Below, one piece after another: positions 49,136-57,594 of a stretch of DNA of 64,000 nt (its first letter is position 1; each line of letters starts with the position of its first letter). A model generated the notes under the pieces. That model made no database searches and was not told where the DNA came from. It worked only from the letters and a program-made list of their open reading frames with translations. The DNA is from Trujillonella humicola. Lineage in GTDB: Bacteria > Actinomycetota > Actinomycetes > Mycobacteriales > Geodermatophilaceae. Both the position numbers and the translations under genes were made by a program. The stretch is from NCBI RefSeq assembly GCF_046233715.1, contig NZ_JBJNRJ010000002.1:144441-208440 (forward strand), in the 5' to 3' direction.

Positions 49136-50632
49136 CTAGTCGCGGAAGACCAGCGCCCCGCCGACCTCGCGGACGACCTCGTCCCAGTCGCTGCGCACCG
49201 CGGCGGCGTCGTCGGCGTGGAGGGTGGCCTGCGGTTCGCGGTCGGCGCGGGCCAGCGCGCGGCCCAGCGGTGACGGCGGGGTGAGCAGCTCGTCGACGCG
49301 GGTGAGGCGCGCGTACTCGGCCACGTCGCGGACGCCCTCCACCGGCTGCACCAGGGCCTCGTGCTGCACCAGGCCGGCGGCGCCGTCGGCCACCTCGGCC
49401 AGCACCTCCGCCAGCTCGGTGAGGTCGTAGCGGTCCTGCTCGGCCGGCAGCGGCGGGGTGTCGGTGGCGACGACCTCCGGCCACGAGGCGATGCCGACGA
49501 GGTCGTGCTCCTCGTCGCCGGCGACGAAGCGGGTCAGCTCGGCCGGGGTGGCGAAGAGGTAGATCTCGCCCGAGCGGCCGAGGAAGCGGGCCTCGTCCTC
49601 GACGTAGCAGCGCAGCGTGAGCCCCGCGCCCTCGGGCACGACCAGCTCCACCGGGAGGATGCCGACGCCCTCCCAGAAGCGCGCCGCGGCGGCCACCTGC
49701 GCCGGGGGTGCCGAGACACGGCTGCCTCCGCGGATCGTGCTGGTCCCCGACGCCACGGCGGCGGACGCGGCGGTCGCCCCGGCAGCCGGGCCGGCCGCCG
49801 AACGGTCGTCCGCCGCGCCGGCCTCGTCGTCGGCCGCCCCGTCCGCCTCGTCGTCGAGGTCCTCGTCGTCGAGGTCCGCGTCCTCGCCCTCGTCGACCGC
49901 CCCGGCCGCCGACGGGTAGTCCTCCAGCGAGGCGGTGCCGGCGCCGGTCCAGTCCAGGTGCGCCGACAGCTCCTCGACGACGTCCTCCCACAGCTCGTCG
50001 AGCGCCGACCCCATGCCGACCCAGGCGTCCTCCCCGGCGCGGCCGGCGAAGGCGTCGACGCCGAGGCCGAGGGAGCCGACCTCCGGCCGGGACACCAGCT
50101 CGGCCAGCGAGGGGAACTCGCCGCCGCGCCAGCTGCGCGCGGTCTCCGGGTCGCGGTCGACGTCGACGTCCGGGTCGAACTCGGGGTCGTCGTCGGCCGG
50201 GGTGTCGCCGGCGAACTCGTCGTCGTCCTCGTCGTCGTCACCGGTGTCCAGGCACTCGGCCAGGGCGCGGACGATGTCGATCGTCACCGCGAGCTCCTCG
50301 ACCGCCCACCGGTCGGGGTTCTCCGCGGCGATGTCGTAGACGCCGTCGAGGTCGTAGCGGTGGTCGTCGTCGGGGGTGAGGTCCGCGGCCCCCAGGCCGG
50401 TGACGACCGGCCAGACCGGGTGGTCGGCGAGGTCGTGGTCGGTGGCGGTCCGGCAGAAGGCCGCCAGCTTCGCCGGAGTGGGGAAGAGGTGCACCATGGC
50501 CTTGTCGTCCCCGGTGGTGCCCAGGAACGCCTGCCACTCCTCGCCGTCCTCCTCCCACGGCGGCGCCCAGAGGGTGTATCCGGTGCGGTCGTCGAGGGTG
50601 AGCGCGATGGGGACGATGCTGGGCCTGGCCAC
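49136..50632 (-). CDS. Uncharacterised acidic protein with duplicated halves
   Basis: The 498-residue soluble protein has an internal duplication. FLGTTGDDKAMVHLFPTP and DHDLADHPVWPVV in the N-terminal half match FLGRSGEIYLFATP and EHDLVGIASWPEVV in the C-terminal half. The halves are joined by two strongly acidic linkers (about residues 135-170 and 240-285, Asp/Glu clusters) around a central segment with GLGVDAFAGRAGEDAWVGMG. No enzymatic motif is visible and I cannot name the family. GTG 50632 is supported by CAGGAT ending 6 nt upstream. It lies downstream of, and on the same strand as, the deoC/aldehyde dehydrogenase operon but has its own putative promoter. Confidence 0.8.
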   Translation of the reverse strand: MARPSIVPIALTLDDRTGYTLWAPPWEEDGEEWQAFLGTTGDDKAMVHLFPTPAKLAAFCRTATDHDLADHPVWPVVTGLGAADLTPDDDHRYDLDGVYDIAAENPDRWAVEELAVTIDIVRALAECLDTGDDDEDDDEFAGDTPADDDPEFDPDVDVDRDPETARSWRGGEFPSLAELVSRPEVGSLGLGVDAFAGRAGEDAWVGMGSALDELWEDVVEELSAHLDWTGAGTASLEDYPSAAGAVDEGEDADLDDEDLDDEADGAADDEAGAADDRSAAGPAAGATAASAAVASGTSTIRGGSRVSAPPAQVAAAARFWEGVGILPVELVVPEGAGLTLRCYVEDEARFLGRSGEIYLFATPAELTRFVAGDEEHDLVGIASWPEVVATDTPPLPAEQDRYDLTELAEVLAEVADGAAGLVQHEALVQPVEGVRDVAEYARLTRVDELLTPPSPLGRALARADREPQATLHADDAAAVRSDWDEVVREVGGALVFRD

Positions 50633-50638
50633 GACCCC

Positions 50639-50644
50639 ATCCTG
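50639..50644 (-). promoter_or_regulatory. Candidate leaderless -10 of the duplicated acidic protein gene
   Basis: CAGGAT on the minus strand ends 6 nt before the GTG. Confidence 0.4.
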
Positions 50645-50712
50645 CCGGATGACGGTCCCCGTCTCCCCACCCCTCGCAGGCGCTCGGCGGACCCCGGAGG
50701 GGCGGGGGTGTC

Positions 50713-51594
50713 CTAGAAGCCCTTGGGGTGCCAGACCGTCTTCGTCTCGAGGAACGTCCGCATCCGGGTGAGCCCCGGGTCGGCGGTCCAGTCCGGCTCC
50801 TCGGCTCCCGTCCCCCGGGCGGGAGGCCGGAGCACGCGCTTGATGCTGCCGGCGGCCTCCCGCTCGAACTCCATGGCCCGGTCGGCCGGGGCGCCGGTGA
50901 GGTCGATGGCGTCGACGTCGTCGTGCTCGGCCAGCCACGGGCCGAGCTCCGCGGCATCGCCGGTGAGCAGGTTGACCACCCCGCCCGGCACGTCGCTGGT
51001 CGCCAGGACCTCGCCGAGGGTCACCGCGGGCAGCGGCCGCTCCCTCGAGGTGACGACGACGGCGGTGTTGCCACCGGCCAGCACGGGCGCGAGCACGCTG
51101 ACCAGGCCGAGCAGCGAGGACCGCTGCGGCGCCAGGACGGCGACCACGCCGGTCGGCTCGGGCAGCGAGAAGTCGAAGTACGGGCCGGCGACGGGGTTGG
51201 CGCTGCCGAGGACGGCGGCCAGCTTGTCGGTCCACCCCGCGTACCAGACCCAGCGGTCGATGGCGGCGTCGACGGCGGCCCGCGCCTTGTTCGCCGACAG
51301 CCCCTCGCCGGCGGCGACCTCCTCGCAGAACTGCACGTGCCGGCCCTCCATCACCTCCGCGACCCGGTACAGCACCTGGCCGCGGTTGTAGGCGGTGGCG
51401 CCCGACCACCTCGGGAAGGCCGCGCGCGCGGCGACAACGGCGTCCCGGGCGTCCTTGCGGGAGGCCCACGCGGCGTTGGCGAGGAACCCGCCCCGGCTGT
51501 CGGTCACCTCGTAGGTGCGCCCGGACTCCGAGCGGGGGAACGCCCCGCCCAGGTAGAGCTTGTAGGTCTTGCGGACCGCGAGCCGCTCGGTCAC
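50713..51594 (-). CDS. Half-length aldehyde dehydrogenase homologue lacking the catalytic cysteine
   Basis: The 293-residue protein covers only the N-terminal cofactor-domain part of an aldehyde dehydrogenase: LYLGGAFPRSESGRTYEV, a helix bundle, GVVAVLAPQRSSLLGLV, LAPVLAGGNTAVVV and DLTGAPADRAMEFE. It stops before the ELGGK and cysteine regions and ends with its own tail ETKTVWHPKGF. Even the NAD-site Pro-Trp-Asn is replaced by APQRS. The frame is clean and it is coupled by a GTGA overlap to a complete paralogue, so this looks like a maintained partner subunit rather than decay. An analogous pair follows deoC in other actinobacteria as far as I recall. Confidence 0.85.
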   Translation of the reverse strand: MTERLAVRKTYKLYLGGAFPRSESGRTYEVTDSRGGFLANAAWASRKDARDAVVAARAAFPRWSGATAYNRGQVLYRVAEVMEGRHVQFCEEVAAGEGLSANKARAAVDAAIDRWVWYAGWTDKLAAVLGSANPVAGPYFDFSLPEPTGVVAVLAPQRSSLLGLVSVLAPVLAGGNTAVVVTSRERPLPAVTLGEVLATSDVPGGVVNLLTGDAAELGPWLAEHDDVDAIDLTGAPADRAMEFEREAAGSIKRVLRPPARGTGAEEPDWTADPGLTRMRTFLETKTVWHPKGF

Positions 51595-53063
51595 TCGTCA
51601 GCACCCCTCAGGTACGCGGCCAGGCCGTGCCGGCCGCCCTCGCGGCCGTAGCCGGACTGCTTGTAGCCGCCGAAGGGCGACGTCGGGTCGAACTGGTTGA
51701 ACGTGTTGGCCCACACCACGCCGGCGCGCAGCCGGTCGGCGATGGCCAGGATCCGCGAACCCTTCTCCGACCAGATCCCGGCCGACAACCCGTAGGTGGT
51801 GTTGTTCGCCTTGGCCACCGCCTCGTCGGGCGTGCGGAAGGTGAGCACCGAGAGCACCGGCCCGAAGACCTCGTCGCGGGCGATCCGGTTGGCCGTCGAG
51901 ACGCCGGTGAACACCGTCGGCGGGAACCAGAAGCCGCGGTCGGGCAGGTCGCAGGCCGGCTGCCAGCGCGTCGCGCCCTCGGCCTCCCCGACGTCCACCA
52001 GCTCCCGGATCCGGGTGAGCTGCTCGGCGGAGTTGATCGCGCCGATGTCGGTGTTCTTGTCCAGCGGGTCGCCCACGCGCAGGGTCCCGATCCGCCGCTG
52101 CAGCGACGCGATCACCTCGTCGTGCACGTTCTCCTGCACCAGCAGCCGCGAGCCCGCGCAGCACACGTGGCCCTGGTTGAAGAAGATGCCCTGCACGATC
52201 CCCTCGACCGCCTGGTCGATCGGGGCGTCGTCGAAGACGATGTTGGCCGCCTTGCCGCCCAGCTCCAGGGTCAGCTTCTTGCGGGTGCCGGCCACGGCCC
52301 GGGCGATCGACCGGCCGACCTCGGTGGAGCCGGTGAAGGCGACCTTGTCGACGTCGTCGTGCTCGACCACGGCCCGCCCGGTGTCGCCGGCGCCGGTCAC
52401 GATGTTCACCACGCCCGGCGGCAGGTCGGCCTGCCGGCAGACCTCGGCGAACAGCAGCGCGGTGAGCGGGGTGGTCTCGGCCGGCTTGAGGACGACGGTG
52501 TTGCCGGTGGCCAGCGCCGGCGCGACCTTCCACGCCAGCATGAGCAGCGGGAAGTTCCACGGGATGACCTGGCCGGCCACACCCAGCGGCCGCGGGTCGG
52601 GCCCGAGGCCCGCGTGGGCCAGCTTGTCGGCCCAGCCGGCGTGGTAGAAGAAGTGCGCCGCGGCCAGGGGGACGTCGACGTCGCGGGACTCCCGGATCGG
52701 CTTGCCGTTGTCCAGCGACTCCAGGACGGCGAACTCCCGCGCCCGCTCCTGCAGCAGCCGGGCGATCCGGAAGAGGTACTTGCCGCGGTCGGCCGGGCGC
52801 ATCGGCCCCCAGACGCGGGTGAACGCCCGGCGGGCGGCCTTGACCGCGCGGTCCACGTCGGCGGCGGTGCCGACGGCGACCTCGCTGAGCACCTCCTCGG
52901 TGGCCGGGTTGACCGTATTCATGGCCTCCCCGGAGCCGTCGACGAACTCGCCGTCGACGAACAGGCCGTAGGAGGGGGCGATGTCGACGATCGAGCGGGA
53001 CTCGGGGGCGGGGGCGTACTCGAAGACGCTCGAGGGCGCCGGGCCGGGCGGGGTGGTGGCCAT
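51591..53063 (-). CDS. NAD(P)-dependent aldehyde dehydrogenase
   Basis: The 490-residue complete enzyme has VIPWNFPLLMLAWKVAPAL (cofactor loop), FTGSTEVGRSIA, the general base in LELGGKAANIV, and the nucleophile in FFNQGHVCCAGSRL, followed by EVFGPVLSVLTF. It is encoded directly after deoC (TGATG overlap) and before the half-length homologue. It can therefore oxidise the acetaldehyde released by DeoC to acetate. The substrate is inferred from context; family members are broad. Confidence 0.94.
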   Translation of the reverse strand: MATTPPGPAPSSVFEYAPAPESRSIVDIAPSYGLFVDGEFVDGSGEAMNTVNPATEEVLSEVAVGTAADVDRAVKAARRAFTRVWGPMRPADRGKYLFRIARLLQERAREFAVLESLDNGKPIRESRDVDVPLAAAHFFYHAGWADKLAHAGLGPDPRPLGVAGQVIPWNFPLLMLAWKVAPALATGNTVVLKPAETTPLTALLFAEVCRQADLPPGVVNIVTGAGDTGRAVVEHDDVDKVAFTGSTEVGRSIARAVAGTRKKLTLELGGKAANIVFDDAPIDQAVEGIVQGIFFNQGHVCCAGSRLLVQENVHDEVIASLQRRIGTLRVGDPLDKNTDIGAINSAEQLTRIRELVDVGEAEGATRWQPACDLPDRGFWFPPTVFTGVSTANRIARDEVFGPVLSVLTFRTPDEAVAKANNTTYGLSAGIWSEKGSRILAIADRLRAGVVWANTFNQFDPTSPFGGYKQSGYGREGGRHGLAAYLRGADE

Positions 53064-54058
53064 CAGTCGACGCTCACGTGGTCGGGGCCGGAGTAGTGGC
53101 CGGTGCGGAGCTTCTGCCGCTGCAGGAGCAGGTCGTTGAGCAGGCTGGAGGCGCCGAGGCGGAACCAGTCGGGGGAGAGCCAGTCGGGGCCGGCGGTCTC
53201 GTTGACCAGCACGAGGTGCTTGATCGCGTCCTTCGTCGTCCGGATGCCGCCGGCGGGCTTGACGCCGACCTGGCGACCGGTGGCGGCGCGGAAGTCGCGG
53301 ACCGCCTCCATCATCACCAGGCACACCGGGAGGGTGGCGGCCGGCGAGATCTTGCCGGTCGAGGTCTTGATGAAGTCGCCGCCGGCGAGCATCGCCAGCC
53401 AGGAGGCGCGGCGGACGGCGTCCAGGGTGACCAGCTCCCCGGTCTCCAGGATGACCTTGAGGTGCGCGTCGCCGCACGCCTCCTTGACCGCGACGATCTC
53501 GTCGAAGACGTCGAGGTAGCGCCCGGCCAGGAACGCGCCGCGGTCGATGACCATGTCGATCTCGTCGGCGCCGTTCGCCACGGCGTCGCGGACGTCGGCG
53601 AGCTTCACCTCGCGGCTCGCCCGGCCGCTGGGGAACGCGGTGGCGACGGCCGCGACGTGGATGCCGGTGCCGGCCAGCGCCTCGCGCGCGACGCCGGCCA
53701 GGTCGCCGTAGACGCACACCGCGGCCACCGGCGGGCAGCTCGGGTCGGTCGGGTCGGGGCGGGCGGCCTTGGCGGCCAGCGAGCGCACCTTGCCGGGGGT
53801 GTCGGCGCCCTCCAACGTGGTCAGGTCGACCATCGAGATGGCGGTGTCGATGGCCCAGGCCTTGGCCGTGGTCTTGATCGACCGGGTGCCCAGCACCGCG
53901 ACGCGGGACTGCGCGCCCACCTGGTCGACCCCGGGCAGGCCGTGCAGGAAGGCGCGGAAGGCCGAGTCGGAGCGGGTCACGTCCGCGTACGGCGCCGGGG
54001 GCTCGCGCCGCGGCGGGGTCCCCGCCGTCAGGGCGTGCGGGTCGAGCACGTGCGTCAT
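53063..54058 (-). CDS. deoC: Deoxyribose-phosphate aldolase
   Basis: The 331-residue class I aldolase cleaves 2-deoxyribose-5-phosphate to glyceraldehyde-3-phosphate and acetaldehyde. The Schiff-base Lys is in GGDFIKTSTGK, the second active-site Lys in VGVKPAGGIRT, and the Asp in EIDMVIDRGAFLAG. It is of the longer type (about 330 residues) with an N-terminal extension, unlike the 220-residue mycobacterial form. ATG 54058 is chosen because GATGAT ends 7 nt upstream; that hexamer is formed by two alternative upstream ATG codons (54070, 54067). Confidence 0.95.
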   Translation of the reverse strand: MTHVLDPHALTAGTPPRREPPAPYADVTRSDSAFRAFLHGLPGVDQVGAQSRVAVLGTRSIKTTAKAWAIDTAISMVDLTTLEGADTPGKVRSLAAKAARPDPTDPSCPPVAAVCVYGDLAGVAREALAGTGIHVAAVATAFPSGRASREVKLADVRDAVANGADEIDMVIDRGAFLAGRYLDVFDEIVAVKEACGDAHLKVILETGELVTLDAVRRASWLAMLAGGDFIKTSTGKISPAATLPVCLVMMEAVRDFRAATGRQVGVKPAGGIRTTKDAIKHLVLVNETAGPDWLSPDWFRLGASSLLNDLLLQRQKLRTGHYSGPDHVSVD

Positions 54059-54065
54059 GCCCGCC

Positions 54066-54071
54066 ATCATC
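54066..54071 (-). promoter_or_regulatory. Leaderless-type -10 hexamer of deoC
   Basis: GATGAT on the minus strand ends 7 nt before ATG 54058. Confidence 0.45.
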
Positions 54072-54248
54072 CCCTGCCGGCGGCGCGTTCCCGACCGTCG
54101 CCCACCCGCCCGGGTGGGCGCACCCTGCGGGTGCGTTCGGCACGGTGCGGGCGGGAGCCGGCCGGCATCGCGGGGAACCCGCCCGCGGAGTGCCCCGGTG
54201 CGCGCCGCCGGCCCGGGAGACGCTGCGGGTTCCGAGCTCCGGTGTCGC

Positions 54249-54254
54249 TACGGT
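54249..54254 (+). promoter_or_regulatory. Leaderless-type -10 hexamer of upp
   Basis: TACGGT ends 7 nt before the upp GTG. Confidence 0.55.
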
Positions 54255-54261
54255 GGCGCCC

Positions 54262-54885
54262 GTGCAGCTGACCGTCGTCGACCACCCGCTCGCCCGCGCC
54301 CGCCTGTCGCACATGCGCGACGAGCGGACCGACAACGCGAGCTTCCGCGCGGCCCTGCGCGACCTCACCCAGATGCTGCTCTACGAGGCCACCCGCGACC
54401 TCGCGGTGGCCGAGCAGCCGATCACCACGCCGGTGACGGCGACGACCGGCTTCCGGATCGCCGCGCCGCCGCTGATCGTGCCGGTGCTGCGGGCGGGCCT
54501 GGGCATGGCCGACGTCGCCCACCGGATGCTGCCGGAGTCGCAGATGGGCTTCGTCGGGCTGGCCCGCGACGAGGAGACCTTCCAGCCGAAGGCCTACATG
54601 GCCTCGCTCCCGGAGAGCCTGGTCGACCGGCACGTGTTCGTCCTCGACCCGATGCTGGCGACCGGCGGCTCGCTGGTGCACTGCTGCGGGCTGCTGACCG
54701 AGCGGGGCGCCACCGAGATCACCGTGCTGTGCGTGCTCGCCGCGCCCGAGGGGCTGCGCCGGCTCGAGGAGAGCGGCCTGCCGCTGCGGGTGTTCACCAC
54801 CAGCGTCGACGAGGGGCTCAACGACAACGCCTACATCGTGCCGGGGCTCGGCGATGCCGGGGACCGCCAGTTCGGGGCGGTCTGA
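54262..54885 (+). CDS. upp: Uracil phosphoribosyltransferase
   Basis: The 207-residue enzyme makes UMP from uracil and PRPP. It has the typical N-terminus VVDHPLARARLSHMRDERTD, the LIVPVLRAGLGM segment, the PRPP motif VLDPMLATGGS and the uracil-binding YIVPGLGDAGDRQFG at the C-terminus. It recovers uracil released by the pyrimidine phosphorylase encoded upstream and is divergent from deoC. The GTG start agrees with homology and the TACGGT hexamer. Confidence 0.97.
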   Translation: MQLTVVDHPLARARLSHMRDERTDNASFRAALRDLTQMLLYEATRDLAVAEQPITTPVTATTGFRIAAPPLIVPVLRAGLGMADVAHRMLPESQMGFVGLARDEETFQPKAYMASLPESLVDRHVFVLDPMLATGGSLVHCCGLLTERGATEITVLCVLAAPEGLRRLEESGLPLRVFTTSVDEGLNDNAYIVPGLGDAGDRQFGAV

Positions 54886-54888
54886 GGC

Positions 54889-55779
54889 GTGCGGTTCGCC
54901 GTCCTCGGCACCGGGTTCTGGGCCCGGACGGTCCACGCCGCCGCGCTGGCCGCCCACCCCGACGCCGAGCTCGTCGCCGTCTGGGGGCGCGACCGGCGCA
55001 GGGCCGAGGAGGCCGGCGCGGAGTTCGACGTCCCGGGCACCGACGACCTGGACGCCGTCCTGGCCGACGTCGACGCCGTCTCCATCGCGCTGCCGCCGGA
55101 CGTGCAGGCCCCGCTGGCCGAGCGCGCCGCGGCCGCGGGCAGGCACCTGCTGCTGGAGAAGCCGACCGGGCTGAGCCTGCCGGTCGCCGACCGGCTGGCC
55201 GACGCCGTCCGGGCGGCCGGGGTGGCCTCGGTCGTCTTCTTCACGATCCGCTTCCAGGAGGCGACCTCCACCTGGCTCGCCCAGGCCGCGCGCACCCAGC
55301 CGGCCGGCGGCTCGGGTACCTGGCTGGGCTCGATCGCCGGCTCGCCCTTCGCCGGCTCGCCGTGGCGCCAGGAGCACGGCGCGCTGTGGGACGTCGGCCC
55401 GCACCTGCTGTCGCTGCTGGTGCCGGCCCTCGGGCCGGTGACGGCGGTGCAGGCGGCCGCGGGCCTGCGCGACACCGTGCACCTGGTCCTGCAGCACCCC
55501 GGCGGCGTGGCCAGCACGGCCAGCGTCTCGCACACGGTCGCCCCGCTGGCCGCCGGCGTGGAGGTGTACGTGCACGGGGACGCCGGCCGGCTGGTGTTGC
55601 TGCCGGAGCTGGACCGGCCCGTGGCGGCCTGCACGGCGGCGATCGACGAGCTGCGGGCCGCGGCGCTCACCGGCGGGGCGCACCCGCTGGACGTGCACTT
55701 CGGCCGCGACGTCGTCGCCGTCCTCGCCGCCGCGGAACGGGCGCTGGCCACCGGTTGCCGGGAGGCCGTCGGGACCTGA
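54889..55779 (+). CDS. Gfo/Idh/MocA family oxidoreductase
   Basis: The 296-residue protein has an N-terminal Rossmann domain (FAVLGTGFWARTVHAAALAA, VAVWGRDRRRAEE), the family EKPTGLS motif with catalytic Lys near residue 94, and a C-terminal alpha/beta domain with ALWDVGPHLLSLLVPALGP containing the conserved Asp-x-x-x-His pattern. It oxidises or reduces a sugar or inositol-type substrate with NAD(P). It starts 3 bp after the upp stop, but a shared function is not obvious. Confidence 0.9.
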   Translation: MRFAVLGTGFWARTVHAAALAAHPDAELVAVWGRDRRRAEEAGAEFDVPGTDDLDAVLADVDAVSIALPPDVQAPLAERAAAAGRHLLLEKPTGLSLPVADRLADAVRAAGVASVVFFTIRFQEATSTWLAQAARTQPAGGSGTWLGSIAGSPFAGSPWRQEHGALWDVGPHLLSLLVPALGPVTAVQAAAGLRDTVHLVLQHPGGVASTASVSHTVAPLAAGVEVYVHGDAGRLVLLPELDRPVAACTAAIDELRAAALTGGAHPLDVHFGRDVVAVLAAAERALATGCREAVGT

Positions 55780-55878
55780 GCCGCCGCTCCCAGTCGCGCC
55801 CCAGTGGGGTGCAACAGCGCCGTCCCACCCTCCTCCCATCGGACGGAGCCCCACCGGGGCCGGCGGGAGGAGAGGGAC

Positions 55879-56328
55879 ATGCACGACGTGGAGCGGGACG
55901 GCGGCTCGTGGTACCTGCGGCGCGGACGGATCAGCCGGCGGACCTACTGGCTGCACTACGCGCTGCCGATCACCGCGGCGAGCCTGGCGGCGGTGGTCCT
56001 GGACGTCAGCTCCGGTCTGGCCTGGTACTCCACCAGCTACTCCGGTGGCTACTACGGCTACGCCGCCCAGGAGACCTACGCCGGCGGACCGTTCATGCTG
56101 CTCACGTCGCTGGCACTGCTGGTGCCCTCGGTCAGCGCCCTGGTCGCCCGGCTGCACGACCGCGGCCGCTCCGCGTGGTGGCTGATGTGGGGTCTCGTGC
56201 CGTTCGCCGGCGGGATCGTCCTGCTCGTCTGCACCCTCCAGCGCGGCGACGAGGGCCCGAACGGCTACGGGTTCCCCGAGGGCAGCGGCTTCAGCGAGCG
56301 GCGGCCGGCGCCGGCCCTCGTCCGCTGA
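55879..56328 (+). CDS. DUF805 membrane protein
   Basis: The 149-residue protein has the DUF805 pattern: GRISRRTYWLHYALPI, a first helix, a Tyr/Gly/Ser-rich loop (STSYSGGYYGYAAQ), then ALVARLHDRGRSAWWLM between the last helices and a LQRGDEGPNGYGF tail. The family is of unknown function. AGGAGAGGGA lies just before the ATG. It stands alone between a forward gene and a convergent minus-strand operon. Confidence 0.88.
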   Translation: MHDVERDGGSWYLRRGRISRRTYWLHYALPITAASLAAVVLDVSSGLAWYSTSYSGGYYGYAAQETYAGGPFMLLTSLALLVPSVSALVARLHDRGRSAWWLMWGLVPFAGGIVLLVCTLQRGDEGPNGYGFPEGSGFSERRPAPALVR

Positions 56329-56356
56329 GACCGAGCGGGCGCCGGGCCGCCTGCGG

Positions 56357-57064
56357 TCAGCGGTGTCGGCGCCACCACAGCGCCAGGCCGCCGGCGGCGA
56401 GCAGGACGCCGGCGGCCGCCGCGGTCGCCGCCGGTGTGGTCAGCGCGTCGGCGAGCCGGTCGAGGTGCTCCACCGAGGCGCCGGCACCGACCTGCAGCAC
56501 CGTGCTCGGCACGAGACCGACCGCGGTCGCGGCGAGGTACGCGGCGGGCCGGACGGCCGACAGGCCGGCCGCGTAGCTCACCACCGCGAACGGCGCGGCC
56601 GGGAACAGCCGCAGGGCCAGCACCGCGGCGAAGCCGCGGGTGTCGAGGAACCGGTCGGCACGGGCCAGCCGCGGTCCGGCGAGTGCCGTGACCGCCGGGC
56701 GGCCCAGCGCCCGGCCGAGCACGAACGCCCCGACGCCACCGATCACCCCGCCCGCCAGGGAGATCGCCAGGCCGGTCCAGAACCCGGCGACCAGCCCGGC
56801 GAGCACCGACAGCGCGGTGCGGGGGACCGGGCCCAGCAGCGCCAGGCCGACGCCGAGGGCCAGCAGCACCGGACCGAGGGCGCCGGCGTCGTCGAGCCAG
56901 TCCCGGGCCGAGTCGACGGCGGGCAGGTCGGCGGTCGCCGCGACTGCGACGCCGACCGCCAGCAGGACGGCGAGGGCGACGGCGCGCGTCCACGGGGCCC
57001 GGCCTCGCCGCGGAGGCCCCGGGCGGGCGTGCGAGCCCGGGGGAGCAGCGAGGCGCTCACTCAC
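56357..57064 (-). CDS. TVP38/TMEM64 (SNARE-associated/DedA-like) membrane protein
   Basis: The 235-residue membrane protein has a basic N-terminus and about five helices. The VTT-domain signature is present: GPVPRTALSVLAGLVAG with SLAGGVIGGVGAFVLGR, then RGFAAVLALRLFPAAPFAVVSYAAGL. DedA-like relatives act as lipid scramblases or flippases for carrier lipids in bacteria. Its GTG overlaps the upstream GtrA gene (GTGA), so they are cotranslated. A role with polyprenyl-linked sugars is inferred. Confidence 0.88.
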   Translation of the reverse strand: MSERLAAPPGSHARPGPPRRGRAPWTRAVALAVLLAVGVAVAATADLPAVDSARDWLDDAGALGPVLLALGVGLALLGPVPRTALSVLAGLVAGFWTGLAISLAGGVIGGVGAFVLGRALGRPAVTALAGPRLARADRFLDTRGFAAVLALRLFPAAPFAVVSYAAGLSAVRPAAYLAATAVGLVPSTVLQVGAGASVEHLDRLADALTTPAATAAAAGVLLAAGGLALWWRRHR

Positions 57065-57528
57065 GTCCGGAAGACCACCAGGCGGAGCATCACGAAGTTG
57101 ACCGCGGTGCCGACGCCCTGCGACAGCGCCCAGGCCAGGGTGATCCGCCAGCTGCTCTCGGGCAGCACGGCCAGCGCGAGCGCGTTGACGCCGAGGATCA
57201 CGAAGAACGTCGTGGTGTACAGCACGGCGAAACCGGTGGCCCGCTTCGCCGAACCCTCGACTCGGAAGGCCCAGCGCCGGTTGAGCACGTAGGCGGTCGT
57301 CGTCCCGCAGACGAAGCTCAGCGCGCGGGCCGCCGTCGTCCACATGCCCAGGTGCAGGGAGAGCGTGTAGACCGTCAGGTCCACGACGGCCCCGAGCAGG
57401 CCGACCGCGACGAAGCGGACCAGCTGGTCGACCAGGCCGGTGCGCCGTCCGGTCGGTCCGTCGGGTGCGGTCACCGGCGCGGCCCGGGGCGTGTCGTCGG
57501 CCAGCTGCGGCGTCCTGTCGTCGGGCAC
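57061..57528 (-). CDS. GtrA-family membrane protein
   Basis: The 155-residue protein has four helices and the GtrA pattern: LVRFVAVGLLGAVVDLTVY, the loop SFVCGTTTAYVLNRRWAF, YTTTFFVILGVNALALAV, and GTAVNFVMLRLVVF. GtrA proteins help move or modify undecaprenyl-phosphate-linked sugars in wall-glycan synthesis. GTG 57528 is preferred because CACAAT ends 7 nt before it; the ATG at 57537 is the alternative. Confidence 0.88.
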   Translation of the reverse strand: MPDDRTPQLADDTPRAAPVTAPDGPTGRRTGLVDQLVRFVAVGLLGAVVDLTVYTLSLHLGMWTTAARALSFVCGTTTAYVLNRRWAFRVEGSAKRATGFAVLYTTTFFVILGVNALALAVLPESSWRITLAWALSQGVGTAVNFVMLRLVVFRT

Positions 57529-57535
57529 GCGGACC

Positions 57536-57541
57536 ATTGTG
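57536..57541 (-). promoter_or_regulatory. Leaderless-type -10 hexamer of the GtrA gene
   Basis: CACAAT on the minus strand ends 7 nt before GTG 57528. Confidence 0.45.
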
Positions 57542-57594
57542 ACCACAGCCGGACCCGCACACGGGTTCCGCCGCGGGGCCCGGCGCCCCTTCCG

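Noticed and set aside
50713..51594. Half-length aldehyde dehydrogenase as a pseudogene
   Set aside because: The frame is clean, it has its own C-terminal tail, and it is translationally coupled to the intact paralogue.
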